This document shows, piece by piece, positions 1 through 8,374 of a stretch of DNA of 64,000 nt. The first letter of the stretch is position 1. Every line of letters begins with the position of its first letter. Source of the stretch: Vulcanisaeta moutnovskia 768-28 (lineage in GTDB: Archaea; Thermoproteota; Thermoprotei; Thermoproteales; Thermocladiaceae); assembly GCF_000190315.1 (NCBI RefSeq), contig NC_015151.1, positions 1,860,001-1,924,000 of the forward strand, given 5' to 3'. Both the position numbers and the translations under genes were made by a program. The notes beneath the pieces were generated by a model, which ran no database searches, was not told where the DNA came from, and worked only from the letters and a program-made list of their open reading frames with translations.

Positions 1-1
1 G

Positions 2-775
2 GGTAGGGCCATCACCATCAGCCTCACGGAAAGTGAAGCTAAGTATATTCGTGATAGACTTAGCGAGGGTGGCAAGCCTAAACTAGCCAGGGCCTGGGTC
101 GATGGCGAGAATCTGTACATAGCCATAACTTTCGAGCGTGATGTTGAATCAATCCAACTAAGTGACCGTAGATTGGTTATTGATGTGAATTCCTGGAGGA
201 ATGGTATAGTTTGGGCGTTGGTTAATGGCAAAGTAGGCTCAATGGGTAGGGAGAGGCCGAACCTAGGTTGCATTGAGATGCTCTATAAACATGTTACTAA
301 GCTTGGGCAAAAGTATGGGGCCTTGAAGAGGCTTGGTCTTCATAAATCGCAGTATGGCAGGAGGCTTTGGCGCGAAATCAAGGCCACTAGGCGTAGGCTA
401 TACGCCTATCTAAAGGATTATGCTCAAAAGCTGGCCCATAAACTGGCTCAGAAGGCTTTGAAGTACAGGGCTGGGGTTATTATTGATGATGTTCTTGAGG
501 AGTCCAGGCGTGGATTAATGGAGGAGGGGTTGCCCAATGGGTTGGCTAAGGTCTACATGCTGTATTTGAGACGTTTCGTGAAGCTTTTAACAAATCAACT
601 AGAGTGGTACGGTATTCCCTACGAGTTCAAGAGACTACCAAGCACAATATGCCCAGTCTGCGGTAACGAATTGGTGCAACTGCCAAATAGGCTGATGCAA
701 TGCCCAAAATGCGGACTCAAAGCCAACAGAGACGAAATACCAATAAAATGGGCACTCATTTTAGCAAACCTATAG
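2..775 (+). CDS. tnpB: TnpB/OrfB-family RuvC nuclease, N-terminally cut by window edge
   Basis: The frame is open from the left edge to the TAG at 773-775, so the gene begins outside the window. Seen: the first RuvC aspartate in VIDVN, a helical Arg/Lys-rich middle, a zinc finger CPVCG...CPKCG, and the last RuvC aspartate in ANRDEIPIKWAL. The central strand reads GVIIDDV, so the usual catalytic Glu (typically IVxEDL) is Asp. TnpB proteins are RNA-guided nucleases of IS605/IS607 elements. No partner tnpA and no terminal hairpin follow the stop, so this copy looks immobile or domesticated. Whether the D-D-D site still cuts is unknown. Confidence 0.85.
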   Translation, partial: GRAITISLTESEAKYIRDRLSEGGKPKLARAWVDGENLYIAITFERDVESIQLSDRRLVIDVNSWRNGIVWALVNGKVGSMGRERPNLGCIEMLYKHVTKLGQKYGALKRLGLHKSQYGRRLWREIKATRRRLYAYLKDYAQKLAHKLAQKALKYRAGVIIDDVLEESRRGLMEEGLPNGLAKVYMLYLRRFVKLLTNQLEWYGIPYEFKRLPSTICPVCGNELVQLPNRLMQCPKCGLKANRDEIPIKWALILANL

Positions 776-816
776 GCTTACCGTCAACAAAACGCCTAAT
801 AGAGAATTTAGCAAAA

Positions 817-975
817 TCATGCACCTTTTATGTATCTGCAGCCTGCGGCTAGGGCTATTAGGATTATGCCGAATGCTACTAGGGTTGATACTCCGAGTAG
901 TGCACCTATCCCTATTGATAGTCCTCCAGCTGTTATTGATGCTGATGTGACTGACTTCATGCGTTGGTAAAGCAT
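817..975 (-). CDS. small single-span membrane protein (52 aa)
   Basis: Starting at the ATG at 973-975 (or the second ATG at 958-960) this reads a short polar head, then an almost uninterrupted Gly/Ala/Ile/Leu/Val span of about 30 residues, then a basic tail CRYIKGA. The reverse strand has TTTAAATA at about 1014-1021, about 40 bases upstream, which suits a leaderless or nearly leaderless start. Coding is inferred from the membrane-like composition and the promoter; no homologue is recognised. It is divergent from the DUF3782-like gene and may share its promoter. Confidence 0.45.
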   Translation of the reverse strand: MLYQRMKSVTSASITAGGLSIGIGALLGVSTLVAFGIILIALAAGCRYIKGA

Positions 976-1012
976 CAGCGCAGTTGCTCAATCTGCGGTT
1001 TGGGTTAAGCCA

Positions 1013-1022
1013 TATTTAAATT
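1013..1022. promoter_or_regulatory. AT-rich TATA-like element between divergent genes
   Basis: The sequence ATATTTAAAT sits between the small membrane protein (reverse) and the DUF3782-like gene (forward). It is nearly self-complementary and reads as a TATA box on both strands. The spacing to the reverse ATG fits archaeal transcription. On the forward strand it would start RNA near 1040, upstream of the only canonical in-frame start codon. Confidence 0.4.
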
Positions 1023-1137
1023 AAGTGGTGCTGAATATATAGTTGGCAGGGACGTCGAAGACCTGAGGAGGGATGTTGAGGAATTAAGGAAATATGTCGA
1101 TAGAGAGATCAAGCTCCTATCAATCAAGTTAGACGCA

Positions 1138-1530
1138 TTGGGCGCTCGTTGGAGCGTGGTCACCGAGGATGCCTTTAGGGATGGTGTTAGGGAGATCCTC
1201 AGGGATACGGGCTACACGATGGAGAGGTGGTTGTACTATGATGCTTATGGCTACGTCTATGGATACCCAAGCGAGATTGAGCTGGACATAGTTGTTAAGG
1301 ACGGCATTACCATGATCGTGAAGATCACATCGACAATAAGGAGGACTGACATAATCGCCATACACTGCAAAGCCGAACTCTACACCAAGGTCACGGGAAG
1401 ACCCATCGATAAGGTACTGGCGATAACACCATTCATAAGCGATAAGAACCCGGACTACGTCAAGGTAATGGCCGAGAGGATGGGTATAAAGATAATAACG
1501 CCAGAGGGCATGACAGGACAAGGGCAATAA
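1138..1530 (+). CDS. DUF3782-like PD-(D/E)XK nuclease family protein, start uncertain
   Basis: The C-terminal part has the layout of archaeal DUF3782 proteins: an RWSVVTEDAFR helix, then YPSEIELDIVVKDG, where E-x-D fits the PD-(D/E)XK nuclease core, then a helix and strand ending in GIKIITPEG. The frame is open back to a TAA at 1006-1008, and the extra residues (REDVEDLRRDVEEL-like) form the coiled coil usual for the family. No ATG, GTG or TTG occurs in that stretch except the TTG at 1138. Either the gene begins at a rare start (ATA at 1039) or it lost its natural start by recombination. Confidence 0.55.
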   Translation: MGARWSVVTEDAFRDGVREILRDTGYTMERWLYYDAYGYVYGYPSEIELDIVVKDGITMIVKITSTIRRTDIIAIHCKAELYTKVTGRPIDKVLAITPFISDKNPDYVKVMAERMGIKIITPEGMTGQGQ

Positions 1531-2136
1531 TCATAAGTGCTTAAGTTCGGTGGTTAATAATGCAGTGCCAATCATTACCCAGGCAATGAGTAGTAGCACT
1601 AGCCCAACGATTATTGGGGCTAGTATGGCACCTATTACGTAGAGTAAACCACCAATTCTAACGTAATTACTGCCCGTATATACATAGGTTCTCTTGGTAA
1701 TGCGGTACATGAATATTGACGAAATTATTAACGGTATAGACGCAAAGATGCCCACGACCATGATGAGCTCCATGAACTGTAGAAGCTCCGTAAATGGAGT
1801 ATACACAAATCCATATACTCCATTATGCCCATAATAAACGCCAGGCATACCAATGGCATGGACTATAATCATAACAAGCATAGAAAAGGCGGGGTTATGA
1901 ATAAAGAAGAGCAGGAAAATGCCAACGATAAACACTACGAACGCTGTAATGGCTAGTACGAACCAGGTAATCACATAATTCCTCAACACATTATCACGAA
2001 GATTATTCGCAACCTCAACAATCCCTACCAAGAATATGACCATACCAACGACACCCAATACGCCATAGCCAAGGAGACCAACACCCGCAAGTATTGCACC
2101 AACCCCAGCCGTAATTCTGGCACTATTTAAGTCCAT
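1531..2136 (-). CDS. DUF996-like polytopic membrane protein
   Basis: 201 residues with at least four or five hydrophobic segments (about 8-40, 57-80, 85-95, 120-145 and 165-195) and a GVGAILAGVGLLGY start typical of archaeal DUF996 membrane proteins. The function of that family is unknown. A TATA-like CTTAAATAA at about 2160-2170 lies the right distance from the ATG at 2136 for leaderless expression. The stop directly abuts the stop of the convergent DUF3782-like gene. Confidence 0.7.
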   Translation of the reverse strand: MDLNSARITAGVGAILAGVGLLGYGVLGVVGMVIFLVGIVEVANNLRDNVLRNYVITWFVLAITAFVVFIVGIFLLFFIHNPAFSMLVMIIVHAIGMPGVYYGHNGVYGFVYTPFTELLQFMELIMVVGIFASIPLIISSIFMYRITKRTYVYTGSNYVRIGGLLYVIGAILAPIIVGLVLLLIAWVMIGTALLTTELKHL

Positions 2137-2236
2137 ATTAAACGGTAATATAACAATCCATTATTTAAGCACTGCAATTATGTCGTAGAATACTAGAAAT
2201 ACATTAAAATACCAAAATAACAGGTTCAATTAAGAT

Positions 2237-2301
2237 TGCGCGCAGTTCTATCTATGTGTAATTGAAATAGCGCCCTGGGTGAGTGGGCACCAGCGCGCGC
2301 A
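2237..2301. ncRNA. candidate structured RNA in intergenic region
   Basis: In the 294-base gap between 2137 and 2430 a GC-rich island stands out from AT-rich surroundings. TGCGCGC at 2237-2243 pairs with GCGCGCA at 2295-2301 (7 bp). Inside, CTAT...ATAG and GCCC...GGGC can form two further short stems, giving a small multi-branched fold. No known RNA family was recognised. In a hyperthermophile with low genomic GC, such islands are often structured RNAs. Strand is not determined because the closing stem is nearly palindromic. Confidence 0.3.
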
Positions 2302-2430
2302 CTAGCTTTCGATGTAAATACTATATGTATAACTGCATGGATAAGTAAATAATTTATTTATTGATTAACTAATCGAGAGCCTGAACCGTGATTTCCACGG
2401 GATATATAGGCCGTACTCAGTAGTAGTGAT

Positions 2431-2964
2431 TTAAGTGCCCTTAGCTTCCTTACAATATGTTAAGTCTATAAATTCCTCCTTGGCTAACTCTCGGTACACG
2501 ACTGCCATATCACTTAGAAATCTGCAAATGAATTCCTTGGCGTCCTCATCACTTCTAAATACGCTGAACGCTCCCTCCTTATCTGGTCCATTATATTGAT
2601 ACCTATGTAGCTCGAGAGACGCTAAGGTTAGGTATGGCATCATGGGACTTAATGCACTAAGTACCTTTGAGACCTCGAACATCCTCGTGGTAGGCATGAA
2701 GGCAATCACGTATAAGGCCTCATCAATTCTCTCCCTCAATCCCCTAATCTTAACCTTACGCCTATACACCTTACTTAACTCATTAATCGCGTCAATAGAC
2801 ACGGCCGCAAGGAAGGACTTCCATGCTTGAAAGGTCTTACCGGCCGCATTTCTATAAAGGCCTTCCCTAAGCATGTTGATTGCTATTTCAGCCTCGTACT
2901 TCGCCTCGAGCAGTCTTGTCTTCCTATAGCCGTTTAGGTCGAACCATGGCTTTGGTAACTCCAT
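2431..2964 (-). CDS. PaREP1 family protein (HEPN-like)
   Basis: A helical protein with the PaREP1/PaREP8 signature: YxExRLLEAKYEAEIAINMLREGLYRNAAGK then FQAWKSFLAAV, and later LELHRYQYNG. PaREP1 proteins are a multicopy family of Thermoproteales related to HEPN domains; their role is not settled, though RNA-targeting toxin or defence roles are suspected. An in-frame ATG also lies upstream at 2976, but TTTAAATC at about 2979-2988 places the transcript start near the second ATG at 2964, which is used here. Confidence 0.8.
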   Translation of the reverse strand: MELPKPWFDLNGYRKTRLLEAKYEAEIAINMLREGLYRNAAGKTFQAWKSFLAAVSIDAINELSKVYRRKVKIRGLRERIDEALYVIAFMPTTRMFEVSKVLSALSPMMPYLTLASLELHRYQYNGPDKEGAFSVFRSDEDAKEFICRFLSDMAVVYRELAKEEFIDLTYCKEAKGT

Positions 2965-3103
2965 AGTATTGGGCATTGATTTAAACCCCGTATATGTGCT
3001 AAATAAACCTTAACATAATCATTGATAAATCGGCAGCCACTAGTTAAAGTGTCTGATTATTAAGCTCCGCACTTATAACCAGGTACTTCAAAGGTTCTTA
3101 TTG

Positions 3104-3391
3104 ATGCATTATAGGGTCTTGGGTAAGACTGGCGTCAAGGTTTCGGAGATCGGCTTTGGTGCTTGGGTCATTGGTACGTCCATGTATGGAGATCTTGACC
3201 GCGAATACTCAGTAAGGCTCATTAAGACTGCCCTTGACCTGGGCGTAAACGTCTTTGATACAGCCGACATGTACGGTGACGGCCTTAGTGAGAAGATGCT
3301 TGACGGCCTAGTGGGCTTGGCTGGTCTTTGCCTGGTCACTGGCTTGGCATGGGAAGAACCACATGTACATACATGGCTTGAGTCTCAATAA
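3104..3391 (+). pseudogene. aldo/keto reductase, N-terminal fragment
   Basis: The first 70 or so residues are a clear aldo/keto reductase N-terminus: YRVLGKTGVKVSEIGFGAW, then LDLGVNVFDTADMYGDGLSE with the catalytic Asp and Tyr. After SEKMLDGLVG the similarity stops and the frame runs into unrelated sequence until a stop at 3389-3391. The full family is about 300 residues, so this is a 5' fragment. A TATA element at about 3070-3078 is still in place for the ATG at 3104. The matching C-terminal two thirds appears at 7000-7781. Confidence 0.75.
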
Positions 3392-3404
3392 TGGTAATGT
3401 GGGC

Positions 3405-3640
3405 GTTACTTGGCAATTAAGGACTATTGATCACAAGGGCGTATTCGAGGGTAAGGCCGAAGTCGCCGAGAAAGCCGGCAAGCTCAGTGATGAGGAGTTT
3501 CCACTGTTTTCGCTGTATGTAATACTTGGCGATGGCGACGTGAATATTAAGGAGAAGAGGATTAGGCTCATCATGGGTTATTTAAAGCTTGAGTTGTGGG
3601 ACAACTTAATCGAGATATTTAATGAAGAAAAGGAAAAAGG
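3405..3640 (+). pseudogene. PaRep2b fragment
   Basis: In the frame of 3363-3788 the stretch TWQLRTIDHKG ... ILGDGDVNIKEKRIRLIMGY ... LELWDNLIEIF matches the middle of the neighbouring reverse-strand PaRep2b protein (IMWDLTAKDHR ... WGDGDVDVKKSIRLIMGLAKYDLW). Only about 80 residues remain and there is no proper start or end. It is therefore a remnant of a second PaRep2b copy, in opposite orientation, directly behind the reductase fragment. Confidence 0.7.
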
Positions 3641-3672
3641 AGGGTTTTGTTGGCCCGTGGGTTTGGGTGGGG

Positions 3673-5142
3673 CTAGGCGTTATCAAAGCACTTTAGGTTC
3701 CGCATTGCCTTGGATATCTTCTTCCTCCTCTTCTCATTCCTCGCCTTGTTTAGTAAATCGCTCAGCTTCTTGCAGACTATTGGCTTAAGTGGGCTATCTC
3801 TTATCTTCGCGTGCATTATCGAGACCACATGACCTCCCCTATCGGCATATATTGATGGTTCGTAGCCGGCTTTCTCGAGTTCCTCGACTAAACTCAAAGT
3901 CTCGTTTTCATACCTCCTCCAAGCCCTAAGTTCGACCTTATAATGGCTGTCTATGTGAATGCTCATGCTTATATCCGTTCCGGGGATGTTGATCGAAGAG
4001 TTCTTGCCTCTCTCCTTAATATCCTTTGACGCCAGCTCAATTATTCGTTTAAACTTCTCGCCGCCCGGCAGGCTCGCACCCAACTCAATCAACTCCTTGA
4101 GGTCTGGTATCGCTAACCAATCCCTAGCCAACCTAACAGCCCTGTTAGTCCAAACCGCAACCTCGACCCTGTACTCCACTGGGTACATCGTGAAGCCAAG
4201 CTCATTAACCAGTCTCTCGATAATTCCAAGCCACAAATCGTACTTGGCCAGGCCCATTATAAGCCTAATGGACTTCTTGACGTCGACATCGCCATCACCC
4301 CAAACAGCCGGAGCCATGAATGCCTTAAGTCTCTCGGTACCGAGTCTCTCGACCTCCTTCGCAACCTCCTTCTTCGACCTCGCCCTATGATCCTTGGCAG
4401 TTAAATCCCACATGATTGAGGCGCCATCTTCATCCATGTTTATACCGCTTATATATATGTGGATCTTATTAGGGTAACAGAGTGTCCATAAAATAGCTTG
4501 CCAAGGCTGTGTTGTGCCCATTGTTGGGTGATTATCTTTAATTGTTCCGTCAGTCATCTCCCAGCCGTATTGGACGGCCTTTAGTAACTTCTCATCGCTG
4601 AAGGTGTTGGCTACCTTGACGTTGTCTCCCCCAAGCCCCTTCAGCGTTAGGCGTATTGTGACGCTCTCACTCTTTGCAACCTTGTTCACCTCAATGGTCA
4701 CGTCCTTGTTGTATAGGTGCACCATCAGCGATTTTTCGCCGTTGTTACTGCCGGTCACTATTATGTCTATGGCGTTCCTCTCGAGCATCTCCATTAGCTC
4801 GAGGAGCTGTCTCCAATAAGTTTCGACCCACCTCCTCCTCAACTTCTTGAGGAGCTTAACCATCTTCCTAGCGATCCTCTTGGCTTCCTTGATCTTCCTA
4901 CCTCTATCATTCTCGTGCTCCTCGAGCCACCTCTCCAACAAGTTGATTAGCTCATCTATGAATGCGGCAGACTCGAGCCTATCCTTGTGCTTCTCAACTC
5001 TCCTCCTCAACTCCTCGATTAGCCTCTTGACCTCCTCAATTATGGCTCCATCAGCCACTGGCTCACCGCACACGAGCCTCCTGCCGCGTTTAATACCCCA
5101 GCAAATCCTTAGCTTCTCGGCATTAACCTGAGCAAAGGACAT
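3673..5142 (-). CDS. PaRep2b family protein
   Basis: 489 residues. The N-terminal 110 residues are highly charged coiled coil (EEVKRLIEELRRRVEKHK). The middle has WGDGDVDVKKSIRLIMGLAKYDLW, and the C-terminal third is a basic beta/helix region ending in RRKKISKAMRNL. This is the architecture of PaRep2b proteins, a repeat family first seen in Pyrobaculum with no proven function. The GDGDV...LIMG...LW pattern resembles one LAGLIDADG-type half (inference). The length suggests a complete copy, unlike the fragment beside it. Confidence 0.7.
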   Translation of the reverse strand: MSFAQVNAEKLRICWGIKRGRRLVCGEPVADGAIIEEVKRLIEELRRRVEKHKDRLESAAFIDELINLLERWLEEHENDRGRKIKEAKRIARKMVKLLKKLRRRWVETYWRQLLELMEMLERNAIDIIVTGSNNGEKSLMVHLYNKDVTIEVNKVAKSESVTIRLTLKGLGGDNVKVANTFSDEKLLKAVQYGWEMTDGTIKDNHPTMGTTQPWQAILWTLCYPNKIHIYISGINMDEDGASIMWDLTAKDHRARSKKEVAKEVERLGTERLKAFMAPAVWGDGDVDVKKSIRLIMGLAKYDLWLGIIERLVNELGFTMYPVEYRVEVAVWTNRAVRLARDWLAIPDLKELIELGASLPGGEKFKRIIELASKDIKERGKNSSINIPGTDISMSIHIDSHYKVELRAWRRYENETLSLVEELEKAGYEPSIYADRGGHVVSIMHAKIRDSPLKPIVCKKLSDLLNKARNEKRRKKISKAMRNLKCFDNA

Positions 5143-5210
5143 TAGGCGAACAAACGCATGGATTCTTTAAAAATCTTCCCATTTTATTAGAAAGAATTAA
5201 ATAGAGTTCA

Positions 5211-5945
5211 GTGAAAGTTTTGGCTCACCCACCGGCTTTGGTTAAGGCATGGGGTGTGATGTTGGGTCTATGGGTTAATCATAGCCCTAACCACCCCCAA
5301 TGCGCCTCTATTCAGCATTCCTCGCAATACCACTATGCAGGCTCTGGATGGTCTGGAAGTACATTATATTATTTCTTTGGAGAAGACACTAATTATGCAA
5401 AAAATACAAATTATATACCATTTGCACCTGTAGATCAACAGAAGAATAAACAATATTCATATTATGGTATATTTTATACATATTGGTGGTTTTCTTTAGA
5501 TAATTCAAATAATTTAGATGTATACTTCTTAGTGAATGGAAACATTTACAATAATCAATTACCAGAGCAATATGATTCAAAATACAAAGCATACGCAATA
5601 CTACCAGAATCACCCTATACATACATCGCACAAAGCTACCAAAATGCATACAAAACAGCATTTGCAGCAGAACTAAGAACAGCATTAAATGAATTTTCAA
5701 AAAGCCCAATAACTTATCCAAGTAGCAATTTTCCATATTCTTTATTCATAAATGGAACTTTGGGATATGCCGAGCAATATGAGAACCAATATTCAATAGG
5801 TAATCCATTAATAGAAAATGTAACTTACTATCAAGGACAGCCCTATGTATTTATTTCTGCGGGATCTGGTGGATCACCTGGATATATGTATTTAGACTGG
5901 GTTATAGGAACATTCGGAGTACCTTATGAAATAACTATTCCATAA
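5211..5945 (+). CDS. Tyr/Asn-rich protein of unknown function, probably exported
   Basis: 244 residues from a GTG start. The body is rich in Tyr, Asn, Ser and Gln (YYFFGEDTNYAKNTNY, YTYIAQSYQNAYKTAF) with few charges, typical of extracellular archaeal proteins. The coding sequence is much more AT-rich than the genes on either side. No family recognised. Codon 1 is uncertain; the hydrophobic stretch near the start (ALVKAWGVMLGLWV) could be a signal segment. It is convergent with the next gene and the two form an atypical-composition island. Confidence 0.55.
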   Translation: MKVLAHPPALVKAWGVMLGLWVNHSPNHPQCASIQHSSQYHYAGSGWSGSTLYYFFGEDTNYAKNTNYIPFAPVDQQKNKQYSYYGIFYTYWWFSLDNSNNLDVYFLVNGNIYNNQLPEQYDSKYKAYAILPESPYTYIAQSYQNAYKTAFAAELRTALNEFSKSPITYPSSNFPYSLFINGTLGYAEQYENQYSIGNPLIENVTYYQGQPYVFISAGSGGSPGYMYLDWVIGTFGVPYEITIP

Positions 5946-5961
5946 AAAATAATAAATAAAG

Positions 5962-6678
5962 TTAGCTATATCTATTTGCCGATGCTTGGATTACAAATGG
6001 CAAGAATCCTCCGAAACCTTGACTAGAAATATGCCACATATATCCCCAAGGTATTAGTGTATTATTATTCATTACTATTACTACTCCTCCTGCAAATTCA
6101 TTATTGTAATGATATAGCATTCCTGTTTCGTATATAATCGATCCTGGATATTTACTTGTATATACTTGTGATAATGACATTACTCCTGCAGCTTCTTTGT
6201 ATCCAGTGTCTAGTGCGTACATTAGTTTGTTTACATCGTTTGGATCAGTAACTAGTACTGTCCAGTCTCCCGGATTCACCTTGTTCAACAGTATTGTGTT
6301 TCCCTGTACAGGTATTTGTACTATTCCTGTTGAATTACCAACAACTACTACATAATCTAGTGGTTGGAATTGTGTTCCATAAGGTTGAGGCAGTGTTGTT
6401 CCCATATTTTGTTGATTAAATGAATTAATTACATTAACAGCATTCTGCAATGCATTACTACTTACATTATATATTCCTAAATCAACCCATTGTCCTTGAG
6501 AATTATAATACCCAACATCATATTGTCCATTACCTATAGGTTTCATAAACACGTAAGGCGCGTTAATGGTTAAGTAACGTATGGGTGGCCCTGCGTAGTG
6601 GGGAATGATAAACATGGCGATTAAGGCTACAGCAACCACAGCAACAATAATGCCAGCAATTAAGGCCCTACCAGGCAT
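5962..6678 (-). CDS. membrane-anchored extracellular protein, unknown function
   Basis: From the ATG at 6676-6678 the protein starts MPGRALIAGIIVAVVAVALI, a classic N-terminal membrane anchor, followed by about 210 residues rich in Tyr, Asn, Gln, Gly and Val. A TATA-like CTTTTAAG about 25-30 bases upstream fixes this start; a longer frame to 6744 runs through the promoter and is not favoured. Composition is AT-rich like its convergent neighbour. No family recognised. Together they look horizontally acquired. Confidence 0.55.
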   Translation of the reverse strand: MPGRALIAGIIVAVVAVALIAMFIIPHYAGPPIRYLTINAPYVFMKPIGNGQYDVGYYNSQGQWVDLGIYNVSSNALQNAVNVINSFNQQNMGTTLPQPYGTQFQPLDYVVVVGNSTGIVQIPVQGNTILLNKVNPGDWTVLVTDPNDVNKLMYALDTGYKEAAGVMSLSQVYTSKYPGSIIYETGMLYHYNNEFAGGVVIVMNNNTLIPWGYMWHISSQGFGGFLPFVIQASANRYS

Positions 6679-6869
6679 AAAACCAAACCAACAAACCAAC
6701 CTTAAAAGCATTACCACACAACCCACACACCACGAGCAAAGCACCGCCTAACCCACACATGCAAGGATGCATAATCACCTCCAGGAAGCATTAACGCTCC
6801 TACTCACGCTTGTTTATTCCTGTTTTGTGCTTTGATTAATGGTTATAAGTAAGGGAGGCTTTAGATGCC

Positions 6870-7781
6870 GTGTCACGGTCACGGCGGTCGCTAGAGGAAA
6901 TAATACATAGTGGTGTTAAGATCTACGGTGTTAATACAGGCCTTGGTGATTTATATAATGTCCCCGTGAGCCCTGAGGACGTGGCCAAGTATTCACTGGA
7001 TATACTTAATGAGGTCGCCAGAGTACTCAGCGAGCTACTTGGTTATGATGTGAATGTGTTCACGAAGGTCGGTTATGAGGTGGGTAAATTGGTCAATGGT
7101 AGGCATGTTCAAAACTTCAGCGTTAACTACATAGTCAATGCGGTTAGGGAGTCATTCAGGAGGTTGGGCAGGAGGATAACACTACTTCAGCTTCATAACC
7201 CGCCAATCAGCGTGATCAGAGATAGGGAGTTACACAGGGCATTACTTAAATTGGTGGATGAGGGATATATCGAGCACTTGGGCGTGGCACTCGGCCCTGA
7301 GACCAACGTGCTTAGCGAGGGATTGGCGGCGATCGATGAGGGTTATGAGGCGATAATGTTTGTGTTCAACATCCTCGAGCAGGAACCCGGTAGGACACTA
7401 ATAAGGCGTGGCATGGAGAATGCCGTAGGATTAATAACGAGGGTTCCACACGCATCAAATGTGCTAACGGATAGGCAGGAGGTGAACTTTGGATCGAGAG
7501 ACCATAGGAGCCTTAGGGATAGGGATTGGCTTGCCAGGGCTGTGGGATTCACGAACACGAGGATAAGGCCCATAGCCAAGTCCCTGGGTATGGACCTGGA
7601 GACCCTAGCCATTAAGTACGTGCTTACCTACCCAATAAGCACAGTAATGGTGACGGCAACGAGCATTGACGAGTTAGTGAAGTACGTTAACGCGGCCGAC
7701 GGCAATTACCTAAATAGCGACGTTATAAAGACCTTGGAAAAACTATATGCGGAATTTACGGAACCAATAGCAGTAAAGTAG
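6870..7781 (+). CDS. chimeric protein: histidine ammonia-lyase-like start fused to aldo/keto reductase C-terminal part
   Basis: Residues 1-45 read SRSRRSLEEII...KIYGVNTGLGDLYNVPVSPE, matching the N-terminal region of histidine/phenylalanine ammonia-lyases (YGVNTGFG motif). From about residue 50 it is an aldo/keto reductase: VFTKVGY, LLQLHNPP, GYIEHLGVALGPE, and a C-terminal LGMDLETLAIKYVLTYPISTVMV. The reductase N-terminus with the catalytic Asp/Tyr is missing. A TATA at 6841-6849 places the transcript start at the GTG, so the fusion may be expressed. It is unlikely to be an active reductase alone; its missing half is at 3104-3320. Confidence 0.6.
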   Translation: MSRSRRSLEEIIHSGVKIYGVNTGLGDLYNVPVSPEDVAKYSLDILNEVARVLSELLGYDVNVFTKVGYEVGKLVNGRHVQNFSVNYIVNAVRESFRRLGRRITLLQLHNPPISVIRDRELHRALLKLVDEGYIEHLGVALGPETNVLSEGLAAIDEGYEAIMFVFNILEQEPGRTLIRRGMENAVGLITRVPHASNVLTDRQEVNFGSRDHRSLRDRDWLARAVGFTNTRIRPIAKSLGMDLETLAIKYVLTYPISTVMVTATSIDELVKYVNAADGNYLNSDVIKTLEKLYAEFTEPIAVK

Positions 7782-7880
7782 ATCCAGAACCCAAGTTCCT
7801 CATCATTTTGCTCAGTCATGGCGGTCATCTTCACACAGTGTAAACATCACGACCGCATTTATATCCATTTCTAGCTAAGG

Positions 7881-8296
7881 TTACGTATCATTGCGTGTTA
7901 TGGCATCGATAAATCCCTTAAAGTTAATGGCTTTCCTCGTTGAGCTTAGTATTTGCTTATCCTCAGTCACTAGAGTCATTCCCATGCTCTCTGCGGCATA
8001 TACGTAGCTTGCATCGTAAATCGTCAACCCCCTACTCAGGGATAGTCTTAATACCTCGACGAGTGGTGGATCGGCGAGTATGTTAATACGCTTAATCATT
8101 TCCTGAACTAGTTCAGCGATTCTATGGGGATCCTTAACACGCTTGAATATGTATGCCTCCTTCCATAGTACATTGCCCACTTCGTATATTGTTAAATGCA
8201 GGATATGGATGTTCCTGATTACCGTCCTCTCAATAATAACATCGCCTTGTTGAATTAGTAAAAACAGGGCTGATGCATCGAATAAGTACTTACAAC
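7881..8296 (-). pseudogene. vapC: VapC-type PIN ribonuclease toxin separated from its start by the IS element
   Basis: Reading the reverse strand from the IS boundary gives KYLFDASALFLL, then LTIYEVGNVLWKE, TIYDASYVYAAE and LVTEDKQIL: all four acidic positions of a PIN nuclease are present. There is no start codon between 8296 and a stop inside the IS. Removing the IS (8297-10087) joins ATGCAAGCTG to GTTGTAAGTAC and restores a start M-Q-A-G-C-K-Y-L-F-D directly overlapping the end of vapB. The toxin is thus disconnected by transposition; translation from an internal GTG at 8180 would lack the first Asp. Confidence 0.8.
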
Positions 8297-8374
8297 CGAA
8301 AGCCTCGCCCCTTCTAGGGGCGGGGGATAGTTTTTAAAATCTGTACTCTTTAGAGTGTTCTGGGGCTGGGTGTA

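Noticed and set aside
770-991. 73-residue reverse frame
   Set aside because: It is basic and Ser/Asn-rich without features; the membrane-like 52-residue frame on the same strand is the better reading.
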